Part shown: positions 32,839 through 40,752 of the stretch, piece by piece
How the letters are laid out: each line of letters starts with the position of its first letter
Numbering within the stretch: the stretch's first letter is position 1
NCBI GenBank assembly: GCA_025352145.1
Contig: JANXTY010000030.1
Span: 212,496 to 276,495, forward strand
Direction of reading: 5' to 3'
Origin: Oxalobacteraceae bacterium
Lineage (GTDB): Bacteria > Pseudomonadota > Gammaproteobacteria > Burkholderiales > Burkholderiaceae_D
DNA: 64,000 nt
The notes under the pieces: generated by a model
Told to the model about the DNA's origin: nothing
What the model saw: only the letters and a program-made list of their open reading frames with translations
Database searches by the model: none
Translations under genes and position numbers: made by a program

Positions 32839-33591
32839 TTGATAATGTTGCGCTCATCTTCCTTGTTCCTGCGTTCTGCACTTTTCATTTTTATCATGGC
32901 AGTGGCGACCATGATCTGGGCGTTCGTCTGTTTCTTGGCTGCTCCTCTTCCCTACAATCAGCGCTATTTCATCACTTCGCGCTGGAATGTTTTCGTCATC
33001 TGGGCGGCCAAAGTGATTTGCGGCATCCGTCATGAAATCAAAGGACTTGACAATTGCCCGGATGCGCCCGTGATTTTGCTGTGCAAGCACCAGTCGTTTT
33101 GGGAGACTGTTTTTTTGTTGTGTAATATGCCGCGCCCCCTGGTATTTGTGTTTAAAAAAGAAATTCTTTATATCCCTTTTTTTGGTTGGGGCATGGCATT
33201 GCTGCGCATGATTCCGATTGACCGCAGTAAAGGTAAAGATGCTTTTAAAAACATTGTCGTGCAGGGTAAGCGCCGTTTGGCTGACGGGCAATGGATCATC
33301 ATGTTTCCCGAAGGTACGCGCATCCCGGTAGGTGAAAAAGGAAAATACAAATCAGGCGGTACCCGTTTGGCTATCGAGGTAAATGTGCCGGTGCTGCCTA
33401 TCGCGCATAATTCAGGCGAATGCTGGCCTAAAGGTGCATTGATTAAAACGCCGGGATTGATCACGGTTTCCATTGGTAAACCGATCTCGCCGGAAGGTCA
33501 TACGCCCGAGAGCATGATGCGGTTGGTAGAGGACTGGATCGAATCGGAAATGCGGGTGATTTCGCCGCATGTTTATCGTGATGAAAAATAG
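32839..33591 (+). CDS. plsC: 1-acyl-sn-glycerol-3-phosphate acyltransferase
   Basis: 250 residues, start TTG at 32839 with GGAG 9 nt upstream; an ATG two codons later is too far from the signal. The acyltransferase motif I appears as KHQSFWET, that is HX4E rather than the canonical HX4D; the HX4E variant is, to my knowledge, usual in this betaproteobacterial branch. Motif III FPEGTRIPVG follows. An N-terminal membrane anchor (LFIFIMAVATMIWAFVCFLA) is present. Makes phosphatidic acid at the inner membrane. Confidence 0.9.
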   Translation: MIMLRSSSLFLRSALFIFIMAVATMIWAFVCFLAAPLPYNQRYFITSRWNVFVIWAAKVICGIRHEIKGLDNCPDAPVILLCKHQSFWETVFLLCNMPRPLVFVFKKEILYIPFFGWGMALLRMIPIDRSKGKDAFKNIVVQGKRRLADGQWIIMFPEGTRIPVGEKGKYKSGGTRLAIEVNVPVLPIAHNSGECWPKGALIKTPGLITVSIGKPISPEGHTPESMMRLVEDWIESEMRVISPHVYRDEK

Positions 33592-33620
33592 TGGAGGATA
33601 CATGAGAGGAATTAGAGGGC

Positions 33621-33735
33621 GAGCTAACTCTTTGCATGAATGACGCGCATCCTCGCTTGTCCTTCGATTTCTGTCAGGAAATTTTCTTCCGCCGTAGCGT
33701 AGAGGGGGCATCCTGCTTTTTCGGAGACTAGCTAC
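33621..33735 (+). repeat. Dispersed intergenic repeat, copy B
   Basis: Shares CTTTGCAT-AAT-ACGCG, CGCTTGTC-TT and GGAAATTTTCTTC with copy C at 37254-37383, in the same order and spacing. The 3' part (GTAGCGTAGAGGGGGCATCCTG) is diverged. It lies 30 nt after the plsC stop. Confidence 0.55.
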
Positions 33736-33880
33736 CTTTAAGATATCTACACTAGCAAGGAGAAAAATTGCGTCCCACACCACGGTGAACTTATTTGGTG
33801 CGTCGCACAAGCAAAGTGCAAGAGAGGGGTAAACATCGATAAAAACGTAGGTTCACGGCGCGTTTTGGTAGAGAAATAGC
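33736..33880. other. Gap upstream of the nitrate operon promoter
   Basis: No coding signal seen. This stretch precedes a sigma-54 promoter, so it is where NtrC-type activator sites would be expected; I cannot define a clear NtrC palindrome by eye. Confidence 0.3.
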
Positions 33881-33896
33881 TGGCACGGCAATTGCT
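33881..33896 (+). promoter_or_regulatory. Sigma-54 (RpoN) promoter of the nitrate transport operon
   Basis: TGGCAC (33881-33886), 5-nt spacer GGCAA, TTGCT (33892-33896): an exact match to the -24/-12 consensus TGGCAC-N5-TTGC(A/T). Transcription should start near 33907, only three bases before the first leader hairpin. Confidence 0.88.
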
Positions 33897-33909
33897 CAAT
33901 AGAAGTTAA

Positions 33910-33951
33910 GCGCCAACGATGGCGCATACGCGGACCAGGCCAACGGCGGTC
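33910..33951 (+). ncRNA. Leader RNA with two hexaloop hairpins (ANTAR-type antitermination element)
   Basis: P1: GCGCC-AACGAT-GGCGC (33910-33925). P2: GGCC-AACGGC-GGTC (33938-33951, one G-U pair). Both hexaloops have A at position 1 and G at position 4, the two bases that define RNA targets of ANTAR proteins such as NasR, NasT and EutV. They are 12 nt apart and sit between the promoter and a strong terminator. P2 can also fold as GACC/GGTC plus GCC/GGC with a bulge, so a fold prediction is needed. Confidence 0.72.
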
Positions 33952-33965
33952 AGTTCGCATCAGAC

Positions 33966-34015
33966 AAAGGTGTCTTCCCCCATGAATTTTTCATGGCGGG
34001 CAGACACCTTTTTTT
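33966..34015 (+). terminator. Leader terminator before nrtA
   Basis: AAAGGTGTCT (33966-33975) pairs with AGACACCTTT (34002-34011); CATGAA/TTCATG and three C-G pairs extend the stem with small internal loops to about 20 pairs around a TTT loop. It ends in TTTTTTTATT. Located 27 nt before the nrtA start codon, so it would block the operon unless antitermination occurs. Confidence 0.9.
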
Positions 34016-34042
34016 ATTGGCCTCACCAAGCGGAGTACAGAT

Positions 34043-35341
34043 ATGTTGAATGAGAAAAACCAGGCAATCGTGAAGAGCGCGGATGGCAGCATAAGTGCTG
34101 GCGTTGACGCGACTTTTAGCCCCAAACGACGGACGATTATTCAAGCAGCAAGTTTTGCGGGAGCGGGCATGATGGGATTGTCTACGGGCGGTGTCTGGGC
34201 AGCAGGTTCGGATAAGCCGGAAAAAGAAGAAGTCAGAGTGGGATTTATTCCTCTTACCGATTGCGCTTCAGTAGTGATGGCATCGGTACTGGGTTTCGAC
34301 AAAAAATATGGCATCAAAATTGTGCCGACCAAAGAATCATCCTGGGCCAGTGTGCGCGACAAACTGGTGAACGGCGAACTTGATGCCGCTCATGTGTTGT
34401 ACGGCCTGATTTATGGCGTGCATTTGGGTATTGGCGGCGCCAAAAAAGATATGGCAATGCTGATGGCCCTCAATAATAACGGTCAAGCTATTACGCTCTC
34501 GAAAAAAATCGCAGACAAGGGTGCTGTCGATGGCCCTAGCCTTGCCAAGTTGATGCAAACCGATAAACGCGAATATACCTTTGCCCAAACCTTTCCTACC
34601 GGTACGCATGCAATGTGGTTGTATTACTGGCTGGCCGCGAATGGCATCAATCCGATGAAAGACGCCAAGGTCATCACCGTGCCACCGCCGCAAATGGTTG
34701 CGAATATGCGGGTCGGCAATATGGATGGCTTTTGTGTTGGCGAACCTTGGGGGCATCGTGCCATTGCCGACGGTATCGGCATCACTGCCATCACGACCCA
34801 GGATATTTGGAAAGATCATCCAGAAAAAATATTGGGTACCACCGCAGATTGGGTTGCCAAATATCCGAATACCGCACGGGCCTTGACCGCCGCAGTGCTG
34901 GAAGCAGGAAAGTGGATCGATGCCTCGCTGTCCAACAAAGCGAAAATGGCCGATACGATCGCCGATAAAGCCTACGTCAATACCTCTGTCGATGTGATCA
35001 ATCAGCGTATTCTAGGCCGCTACAAAAATGGCCTCGGCAAGACTTGGGACGATCCGAATTACATGAAATTCTTCAATGATGGCGCGGTCAATTTCCCGTA
35101 TCTGTCGGATGGCATGTGGTTCTTGACGCAGCAAAAACGTTGGGGCTTGTTGAAGGAGGACGTAGATTACCTGGGCGTCGCCAAGGCGATCAATCGGATC
35201 GATGTCTATAAGGACGCCGCTGCGATGACCAAGACGAGTGTGCCGAAAAGTCCGATGCGTACATCGAAGTTGATGGACGGTGTGGTATGGGACGGGAAAA
35301 ATCCACAGGCATATGCTGCTTCGTTCAAGATCAGAGCGTAG
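34043..35341 (+). CDS. nrtA: Nitrate ABC transporter substrate-binding protein
   Basis: 432 residues of the NrtA/CmpA family. An extended N-terminus with a Tat-like KRRTIIQAASFAGAG stretch (residues ~28-42) precedes the mature part from about residue 55. Family blocks: VRVGFIPLTDCASVVMASVLGFDKKYG, ESSWASVRDKLVNGELDAAHVLYGL, LNNNGQAITLSKKI and FCVGEPWGHRAI. It captures nitrate (possibly nitrite) in the periplasm for NrtBD. First gene after the sigma-54/antitermination leader; a GCGGAG Shine-Dalgarno precedes the ATG. Bicarbonate binding (CmpA) is unlikely in this setting. Confidence 0.92.
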   Translation: MLNEKNQAIVKSADGSISAGVDATFSPKRRTIIQAASFAGAGMMGLSTGGVWAAGSDKPEKEEVRVGFIPLTDCASVVMASVLGFDKKYGIKIVPTKESSWASVRDKLVNGELDAAHVLYGLIYGVHLGIGGAKKDMAMLMALNNNGQAITLSKKIADKGAVDGPSLAKLMQTDKREYTFAQTFPTGTHAMWLYYWLAANGINPMKDAKVITVPPPQMVANMRVGNMDGFCVGEPWGHRAIADGIGITAITTQDIWKDHPEKILGTTADWVAKYPNTARALTAAVLEAGKWIDASLSNKAKMADTIADKAYVNTSVDVINQRILGRYKNGLGKTWDDPNYMKFFNDGAVNFPYLSDGMWFLTQQKRWGLLKEDVDYLGVAKAINRIDVYKDAAAMTKTSVPKSPMRTSKLMDGVVWDGKNPQAYAASFKIRA

Positions 35342-35357
35342 TTAGTAATGAATCAAA

Positions 35358-35399
35358 GCATGCCTTTCTTTGCCAGTACTGCAGTGAGGAAAGGCGTGC
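35358..35399 (+). promoter_or_regulatory. Intercistronic hairpin nrtA-nrtB
   Basis: GCATGCCTTTC (35358-35368) and GAAAGGCGTGC (35389-35399) form an 11-bp stem with one G-U pair and no T tract. Such hairpins after a binding-protein gene usually stabilise its mRNA so that binding protein outnumbers permease; that role is inferred. Confidence 0.6.
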
Positions 35400-35450
35400 A
35401 AGCGAGACCTAATTTTTTGAAATTGCAGTCGTTTATCCATCGGAGCAATC

Positions 35451-36383
35451 ATGAGCGCAGTTCTAAGCACGCCACACAACGAACCGATCGTACTGGTATC
35501 TGAATCACCAAAGAAAAAAATGGAAACGAAATTAATCTCGGAAGAAGCTGTCCCATGTGTGGCAGCTGGCGTCAATACGCGTCCAGGCAAGAACAAGAAC
35601 GCCACCATCACTCTATTTGCAGAAAAAATTCTGCCGCCTGCTTTCGGTCTGTTCTTGCTGGGCTTGATGTGGGAATTGATTTCCCTCAAAAACAGCGGAA
35701 TACCATCACCACTAGTGACTCTGACCGAAGCGATCAAATTGTTTTCCGATCCTTTTTACCAAAAAGGTCCCAACGATCAGGGCATTGGTTGGAACGTGCT
35801 GGCATCGCTCAAGCGCGTCGGCATCGGTTTCGGCATGGCGGCCCTGGTGGGGATTCCTCTCGGCTTTCTGATTGGTCGTTTCAAATTCTTATCCGGCATG
35901 TTCAACCCGATCATCAGCTTATTGAAACCTGTGTCGCCACTGGCTTGGCTACCGATCGGATTACTGGTTTTCAAAGCGGCTGACCCGGCTGCTATCTGGG
36001 CCATCTTCATTTGTTCGATCTGGCCGATGATCATCAACACCGCTATCGGTGTACAGCGCGTCCCGCAGGATTACATGAATGTCGCAAAAGTATTAAACCT
36101 GTCGGAATGGAAAATTATCACCAAGATTTTGTTCCCATCCGTTTTGCCCTACATGTTGACGGGTGTGCGTCTCGCCATTGGCACCGCATGGTTGGTGATT
36201 GTTGCAGCCGAGATGTTAACCGGCGGCGTCGGCATCGGCTTCTGGGTGTGGGATGAATGGAACAACCTGAATGTGGCACACATCATTATCGCAATCTTCG
36301 TCATCGGTGTTGTCGGTCTGATTCTGGAACAAGTCCTGGTGGCAATTGCCAAATCGTTTACCTATGAAGAAGTTGCCGCGTAA
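35451..36383 (+). CDS. nrtB: Nitrate ABC transporter permease
   Basis: 310 residues with about six membrane helices after a ~55-residue cytoplasmic N-terminus. The BPD_transp_1 fold is shown by LKRVGIGFGMAALVGIPLGFLIGR, LLKPVSPLAWLPIGLLVF and the EAA-loop region FKAADPAAIWAIFICSIWPMIINTAIGV. These are typical of NrtB/CmpB/SsuC-like permeases; the neighbours fix nitrate. Partner of NrtA and the downstream ATPase. Confidence 0.92.
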   Translation: MSAVLSTPHNEPIVLVSESPKKKMETKLISEEAVPCVAAGVNTRPGKNKNATITLFAEKILPPAFGLFLLGLMWELISLKNSGIPSPLVTLTEAIKLFSDPFYQKGPNDQGIGWNVLASLKRVGIGFGMAALVGIPLGFLIGRFKFLSGMFNPIISLLKPVSPLAWLPIGLLVFKAADPAAIWAIFICSIWPMIINTAIGVQRVPQDYMNVAKVLNLSEWKIITKILFPSVLPYMLTGVRLAIGTAWLVIVAAEMLTGGVGIGFWVWDEWNNLNVAHIIIAIFVIGVVGLILEQVLVAIAKSFTYEEVAA

Positions 36384-36440
36384 TTGCCACGCCATTTCTA
36401 TCGCATCGACAGCACATCATTTAAGGAAGGAAAAATTATC

Positions 36441-37256
36441 ATGGAAAAGCACACCAATAAATTTATCAATATTGAACATGCCGAGATGGTATTTAGTACC
36501 AAAAATGGGTATTTCCACGCCCTGCGGGACATCAATCTGACAGTCAAGAAAGGGGAGTTCGTCACTCTCATTGGTCACTCCGGTTGCGGCAAATCGACGC
36601 TCCTTAATCTTATTGCCGGGTTGACCCAGGCCAGCGATGGCCTGCTGTTATGCGGCAATCGTGAAATTGCCGGGCCATCTCCAGAGCGTGGTGTGGTATT
36701 CCAAAATCATTCGCTATTGCCGTGGTTGACTTGTTACGAAAATGTGTACCTGGCCGTCGAGCGGGTATTTGGCGTGATCGAATCGAAAGCGCAACTCAAG
36801 GAACGCACCACAGTTGCATTGGCATTGGTTGGTTTGAGCCATGCCGAACAGAAGCGGCCTAATGAGGTGTCGGGCGGCATGAAACAGCGCGTCGGCATTG
36901 CGCGCGCTTTATCGATGGAGCCAAAAGTTTTGTTGCTCGATGAGCCTTTCGGCGCACTCGATGCATTGACCCGCGCACATTTGCAGGACGAATTACTGAA
37001 GATCGTGGCAAAGACAAGTTCTACTGTCGTGATGGTCACGCATGATGTGGATGAGGCCGTGCTGTTATCGGATCGTATTGTGATGATGACTAATGGACCG
37101 GCAGCCACCATCGGTGAAATATTGAAAGTCCAATTGGCGCGCCCGCGCGAGCGTGTGGCTTTGGCGCAGGATGCGTTGTATTCCGAGTACCGGACCCAGG
37201 TTCTTGAGTTCTTGTATCACAGGCAAGCGCACCCGGCATTGAAAGAGGCGGCCTAG
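36441..37256 (+). CDS. nrtD: Nitrate ABC transporter ATP-binding protein
   Basis: 271 residues from the ATG at 36441, which has AAGGAAGG 10 nt upstream; a TTG-initiated longer frame (36384) is rejected. Walker A GHSGCGKST, Q-loop VVFQNHSLLPWLTC, signature VSGGMKQRVGIARAL, Walker B VLLLDEPFGALD and H-loop VTHDVDEA are all intact. The length fits NrtD (single ATPase) rather than NrtC, which has an extra NrtA-like domain. The TAG stop is the first triplet of a dispersed repeat. Confidence 0.93.
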   Translation: MEKHTNKFINIEHAEMVFSTKNGYFHALRDINLTVKKGEFVTLIGHSGCGKSTLLNLIAGLTQASDGLLLCGNREIAGPSPERGVVFQNHSLLPWLTCYENVYLAVERVFGVIESKAQLKERTTVALALVGLSHAEQKRPNEVSGGMKQRVGIARALSMEPKVLLLDEPFGALDALTRAHLQDELLKIVAKTSSTVVMVTHDVDEAVLLSDRIVMMTNGPAATIGEILKVQLARPRERVALAQDALYSEYRTQVLEFLYHRQAHPALKEAA

Positions 37257-37383
37257 CCCGATCTTTGCATAAATTACGCGAGCCATCGCTTGTCTTTTGC
37301 TTGTTTTTTGTTTCGTAAGGAAATTTTCTTCAGTCGGTCGGTAGAACAACACCGACGCTCCTTCAGAAAACCTCCTTACAAAT
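37254..37383 (+). repeat. Dispersed intergenic repeat, copy C
   Basis: About 130 bp beginning with the nrtD stop codon: TAGCCCGATCTTTGCATAAATTA, CGCTTGTCTTTTGC, GGAAATTTTCTTC, then a hairpin GTCGGT...ACCGAC and CTCCTTACAAA. It aligns with copy A over its whole length and with copy B over the first two thirds. Confidence 0.6.
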
Positions 37384-37470
37384 CAAAAGGCACTCGACCG
37401 AAAACGGTGGAAAGCGCTACGTTTTTCAGACCTATTGCATATTGTTTTGCACCTATTCCAGAGGAATACC

Positions 37471-39534
37471 ATGACATCGGCGGCAAGTAGTTCTTATGTT
37501 GGAAAGTACCGGGAAATTGTTCTTGCGGTTGCATTTTTTCTGGTGTTCGACTTAGCGGTATTGGTACTCAATTTTTATATTTCATACCAAATTTCTGAAG
37601 ATGCGCTGGCGATCAATATGGCAGGGCGGCAGCGGATGTTGTCGCAGCGTATGACTAAGGCGCTGCTGATTGTCGAAAGCGATACGGTACGCGGGTTGCC
37701 TAACGTCGACGCCTTGGCTGAGGTAAAAAAAACGGTCAGCCTATTTGAAGCCACCTTGAATGGATTCGAACACGGCGCGATGGTCACCGGTGGCGACGGC
37801 AAGCCCATTTTTTTGGCGGGCGTGAACACACCTGAAGGTCGAAATATTCTTGCTAAGGCAGACCTGCTCTGGCGTCCGTATAAAGCGTTACTGGCACCGT
37901 TGACTAGCGACGTTTCCTACACACCTCAGCAGTTTTATGCGGCCGAAGTCTATGCCCGTGCAAATAATCTGAAGCTCCTCGGTTTGATGAATGATCTGAC
38001 CACGAATCTGGAAAAGACCGCCAATGCGAAAGCCGACTTGCTACGCAGAGTGCAAACCGGCGGCATTCTGCTGGCGCTGCTGAACTTCGCTTTTATTCTA
38101 TTCAAATTTATTCGTCGCTTGCGTCAAAACGATCGCATTGTCGAGGCCGCACAACGTGAAACGAGTGAAATTCTTGGTACTGTCAAAGAAGGGTTGTTTT
38201 TGTTGGACGGGAATTTGAAAATCGGATCCCAATATTCGCAATCGCTGGCATCTGTGCTGGGACGATCGGTACAGGCGGGTACTGATTTTCGTCAGGTGCT
38301 CAGAGAAATGGTTCCAGAGGCAACTGCTCTATTGGCTTGCGATTACATCGAGCTGTTATTTGGTGCGCGTGTCAAAGAATCCCTCGTGGGTGAACTCAAT
38401 CCGTTAACTGCTGTTGAAGTGGCGATTCCCGGTCAGACCGGTTCTGCGGCCAGGCGTTATCTGACGCTGCAATTTAGTCGCGCGATGGAAGAGGGAAAAA
38501 TATCGCATTTGCTGGTAACCGTATTTGATGTGACGGCTCAGATCGAGTTGGAACGGGCGTTGGCGGAGGCCAAAGAACACGCCAAGGCCGAAATAGAAAT
38601 TATGCTTGATCTGCTCAAGATTGATCCTGCTACGCTCAATCTTTTTCTCAAAAATGCTGAAACAACGCTGCTTGAGATCAATGAACTCCTGCGATCAGCT
38701 GGCGGCACGCTCAATTACCGTAGCACGGTCAATACTATTTTTAGAAAAATTCATACCCTCAAGGGTGAGGCTGCTTCACTCGATCTGGAGATGTTCGAAT
38801 CGCTGGCGCATCGCTTCGAAGTGCTCCTGGTAGATTTGCGCCAAAAAGGAGAGGTATCGGGTGACGATTTGCTGGCACTGCCTTTTCCTTTGGAAGAATT
38901 TCTGCAGAGGGTGTCGATGGTGCGCGACATCATTACGCGTCTGGCCGCTTATCACAACGCATTTTCACCCGATACCGATCACGACATGTTCGCAGATAAC
39001 TTGACCAAGTTGGCACAACGGGTGGCGCTCGATCAAGGCAAAGCCGTGCAGTTGACAACTGACTTGGAGTTAATGAAATCACTACCGCAAAAGACCCGCA
39101 GCGATCTCAAAGATATCGTCATCCAATTGTTACGTAATGCGGTTACGCATGGCATTGAAACGGGGGAGGTGCGAGAGGAACGTGCCAAGCCTGCTGTCGG
39201 AAATATTTCGCTATCCCTGAAACCAGCCGAGACCGGTGAATACGAGCTGACACTAAGGGATGATGGTCGCGGTTTGATACCCGACGAAATACGCGCCCAG
39301 TTGATCCGCTCTGGCGCCTATAAAGAAGAACAGCTGGAAGAAATGAACGACCGTCAACTGGTGATGAAAATATTCGAGCCAGGATTCTCCACTGCCCAGA
39401 AAGCCGGTCGCGATGCAGGTCATGGGGTTGGCATGGATGTCGTCAAACATCGTATCGGACAACTCGGCGCACGTTTGCGCATCACGACGCAAGCGCATGT
39501 TTATACCCAGTTCAGTATTCACTTCCTGGCCTGA
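37471..39534 (+). CDS. PilJ-sensor histidine kinase with Hpt and CheA-like ATPase domains
   Basis: 687 residues from the ATG at 37471 (AGAGGAA ahead). TM1 ~14-37; a periplasmic four-helix PilJ domain with ISEDALAINMAGRQRMLSQRM (split in the NarX-like P-box) at 41-61; TM2 ~194-213. Then a PAS-like region (~220-365), an Hpt segment with FRKIHTLKGEAAS (His428) and a CheA-type ATPase: LLRNAVTHGIE, DDGRGL, IFEPGFST, GHGVGMDVVKH. There is no CheW-binding (P5) domain, so it should not join a chemoreceptor array. PilJ domains can bind nitrate (McpN of P. aeruginosa), and the gene follows nrtABD: nitrate sensing is inferred. Confidence 0.85.
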   Translation: MTSAASSSYVGKYREIVLAVAFFLVFDLAVLVLNFYISYQISEDALAINMAGRQRMLSQRMTKALLIVESDTVRGLPNVDALAEVKKTVSLFEATLNGFEHGAMVTGGDGKPIFLAGVNTPEGRNILAKADLLWRPYKALLAPLTSDVSYTPQQFYAAEVYARANNLKLLGLMNDLTTNLEKTANAKADLLRRVQTGGILLALLNFAFILFKFIRRLRQNDRIVEAAQRETSEILGTVKEGLFLLDGNLKIGSQYSQSLASVLGRSVQAGTDFRQVLREMVPEATALLACDYIELLFGARVKESLVGELNPLTAVEVAIPGQTGSAARRYLTLQFSRAMEEGKISHLLVTVFDVTAQIELERALAEAKEHAKAEIEIMLDLLKIDPATLNLFLKNAETTLLEINELLRSAGGTLNYRSTVNTIFRKIHTLKGEAASLDLEMFESLAHRFEVLLVDLRQKGEVSGDDLLALPFPLEEFLQRVSMVRDIITRLAAYHNAFSPDTDHDMFADNLTKLAQRVALDQGKAVQLTTDLELMKSLPQKTRSDLKDIVIQLLRNAVTHGIETGEVREERAKPAVGNISLSLKPAETGEYELTLRDDGRGLIPDEIRAQLIRSGAYKEEQLEEMNDRQLVMKIFEPGFSTAQKAGRDAGHGVGMDVVKHRIGQLGARLRITTQAHVYTQFSIHFLA

Positions 39535-39683
39535 GGCTGGATTGGGCACTTCTATTCCACATGTGAATTGTGTCGTCGACGTTTTAGTTGCTGCAGTCCT
39601 GTTTGCGGCATTTTCCGGGCGCACACTTAAGCACACTGACGGGAGAAATGAAATGGCTACACCACAGACGGAGCAAGCATTGT

Positions 39684-40049
39684 ATGAAATTACTGATCGT
39701 TGATGATTCCAATATTATTCGCTCTCGCATTGCTCGCGTTGCCTTGCACCCCCGACTCAGTTCCATGAGTGTCGTGGGGTTGGCAAAAAATGGCGTAGAA
39801 GCCGTCAAACTTTGCGCTGCAAACCGACCTGACGTGGTGACTATGGATTTGACCATGCCAGAGATGGACGGCATTGCCTGCATACAAGCGCTGTTGGCGC
39901 GTCATCCCGCTACGCGCATTTTGGTGGTGTCGGCATTGAGCGATAAAAGTACTGCGATCGAGGCCTTGAAAAAAGGGGCGATGGGATTTTTGCACAAGCC
40001 ATTTTCTGATGAGCAGCTGGTCGATGCCCTGATCGAACTGGCTGTGTAA
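39684..40049 (+). CDS. Single-domain response regulator (CheY-like)
   Basis: 121 residues from the ATG at 39684 (MKLLIVDDSNIIRSRI). Receiver features: acidic pair Asp9/Asp10, phospho-acceptor Asp55 in VTMDLTMPEMDG, Ser/Thr switch in VVSALSD and Lys in HKPFSDEQL. There is no output domain, so it must act by protein contact. It lies 150 nt after the PilJ-Hpt kinase and before a CheX-type phosphatase; I infer that the kinase phosphorylates it and CheX resets it. The longer open frame upstream is not used. Confidence 0.9.
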   Translation: MKLLIVDDSNIIRSRIARVALHPRLSSMSVVGLAKNGVEAVKLCAANRPDVVTMDLTMPEMDGIACIQALLARHPATRILVVSALSDKSTAIEALKKGAMGFLHKPFSDEQLVDALIELAV

Positions 40050-40202
40050 TCTGTGTAATATTCAATACAAATTAAAAAACCTAAGAAGTAAATATTACGT
40101 TGCAGGGCTTTTTCACACTAGCACTGTCTGCAGTCATATGCGTTGTCCCTTTAAGGCGAATTGGAATACGCGCGAACGTCATCATCATCTTGAGAGGTCA
40201 CA

Positions 40203-40664
40203 ATGGCAAAATTGAGCGAACTTGAATTAAAGGTTTTTATTGACGCGGTAACGCACTATTTTTCCCACCTCACCCAGGAGCCGGCAGAGATTCGTTCATC
40301 CTATCTTGCGGACCTGGAATTACCGCAGTTCGACTACACCGGCATGATTACGCTTACCGGTCAATTTTCAGGTTACGTCTATTTTTCGGCACCGCGCTTA
40401 CTGGTGCGCGAATTGCTGATTCGTTTGAAAGAGCCAGATAGTTGCGATGACAATTTGCTCGATGCGGTAGGCGAAGTCGCCAATACGATCTCTGGCAATG
40501 CGCGCAAATATTTTGGTAATCGCCTTGATATCTCCGTCCCGGTTATGTTGCGGAGCGTAGAAGGAAAGATCAAACCCTCCATCCAAGCCAGGCCCTTTGC
40601 TATTCTTCTGCGTTGGCAACGCTACGAGGCAGTCGTCGTCGTGGCTCTAGAGCCGAATGGATAG
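40203..40664 (+). CDS. CheX-type chemotaxis phosphatase
   Basis: 153 residues. CheX/CheC phosphatases remove phosphate from CheY through an acidic residue and an Asn spaced E-x2-N; here AVGEVANTISGNARKYFG supplies Glu91 and Asn94 followed by the typical SGN. FSGYVYFSAPRLLVRELL matches the first beta-sheet half of the fold. A clear Shine-Dalgarno (GAGGT) precedes the ATG. With the upstream CheY-like protein it forms a phosphorylation-reset pair for the PilJ kinase; no che or fli gene lies nearby. Confidence 0.8.
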   Translation: MAKLSELELKVFIDAVTHYFSHLTQEPAEIRSSYLADLELPQFDYTGMITLTGQFSGYVYFSAPRLLVRELLIRLKEPDSCDDNLLDAVGEVANTISGNARKYFGNRLDISVPVMLRSVEGKIKPSIQARPFAILLRWQRYEAVVVVALEPNG

Positions 40665-40752
40665 AATGGCAGTGTCACCATATGCGCTGGGACAAGCCAC
40701 TTATTTGAGGTTTTGTTGTTGAGGCACTCCATTTTTTGCAAAAGGGGTAGTA

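Noticed and set aside
36384..36440. TTG-initiated N-terminal extension of nrtD
   Set aside because: The ATG at 36441 has a strong AAGGAAGG signal and gives the standard ATPase start.
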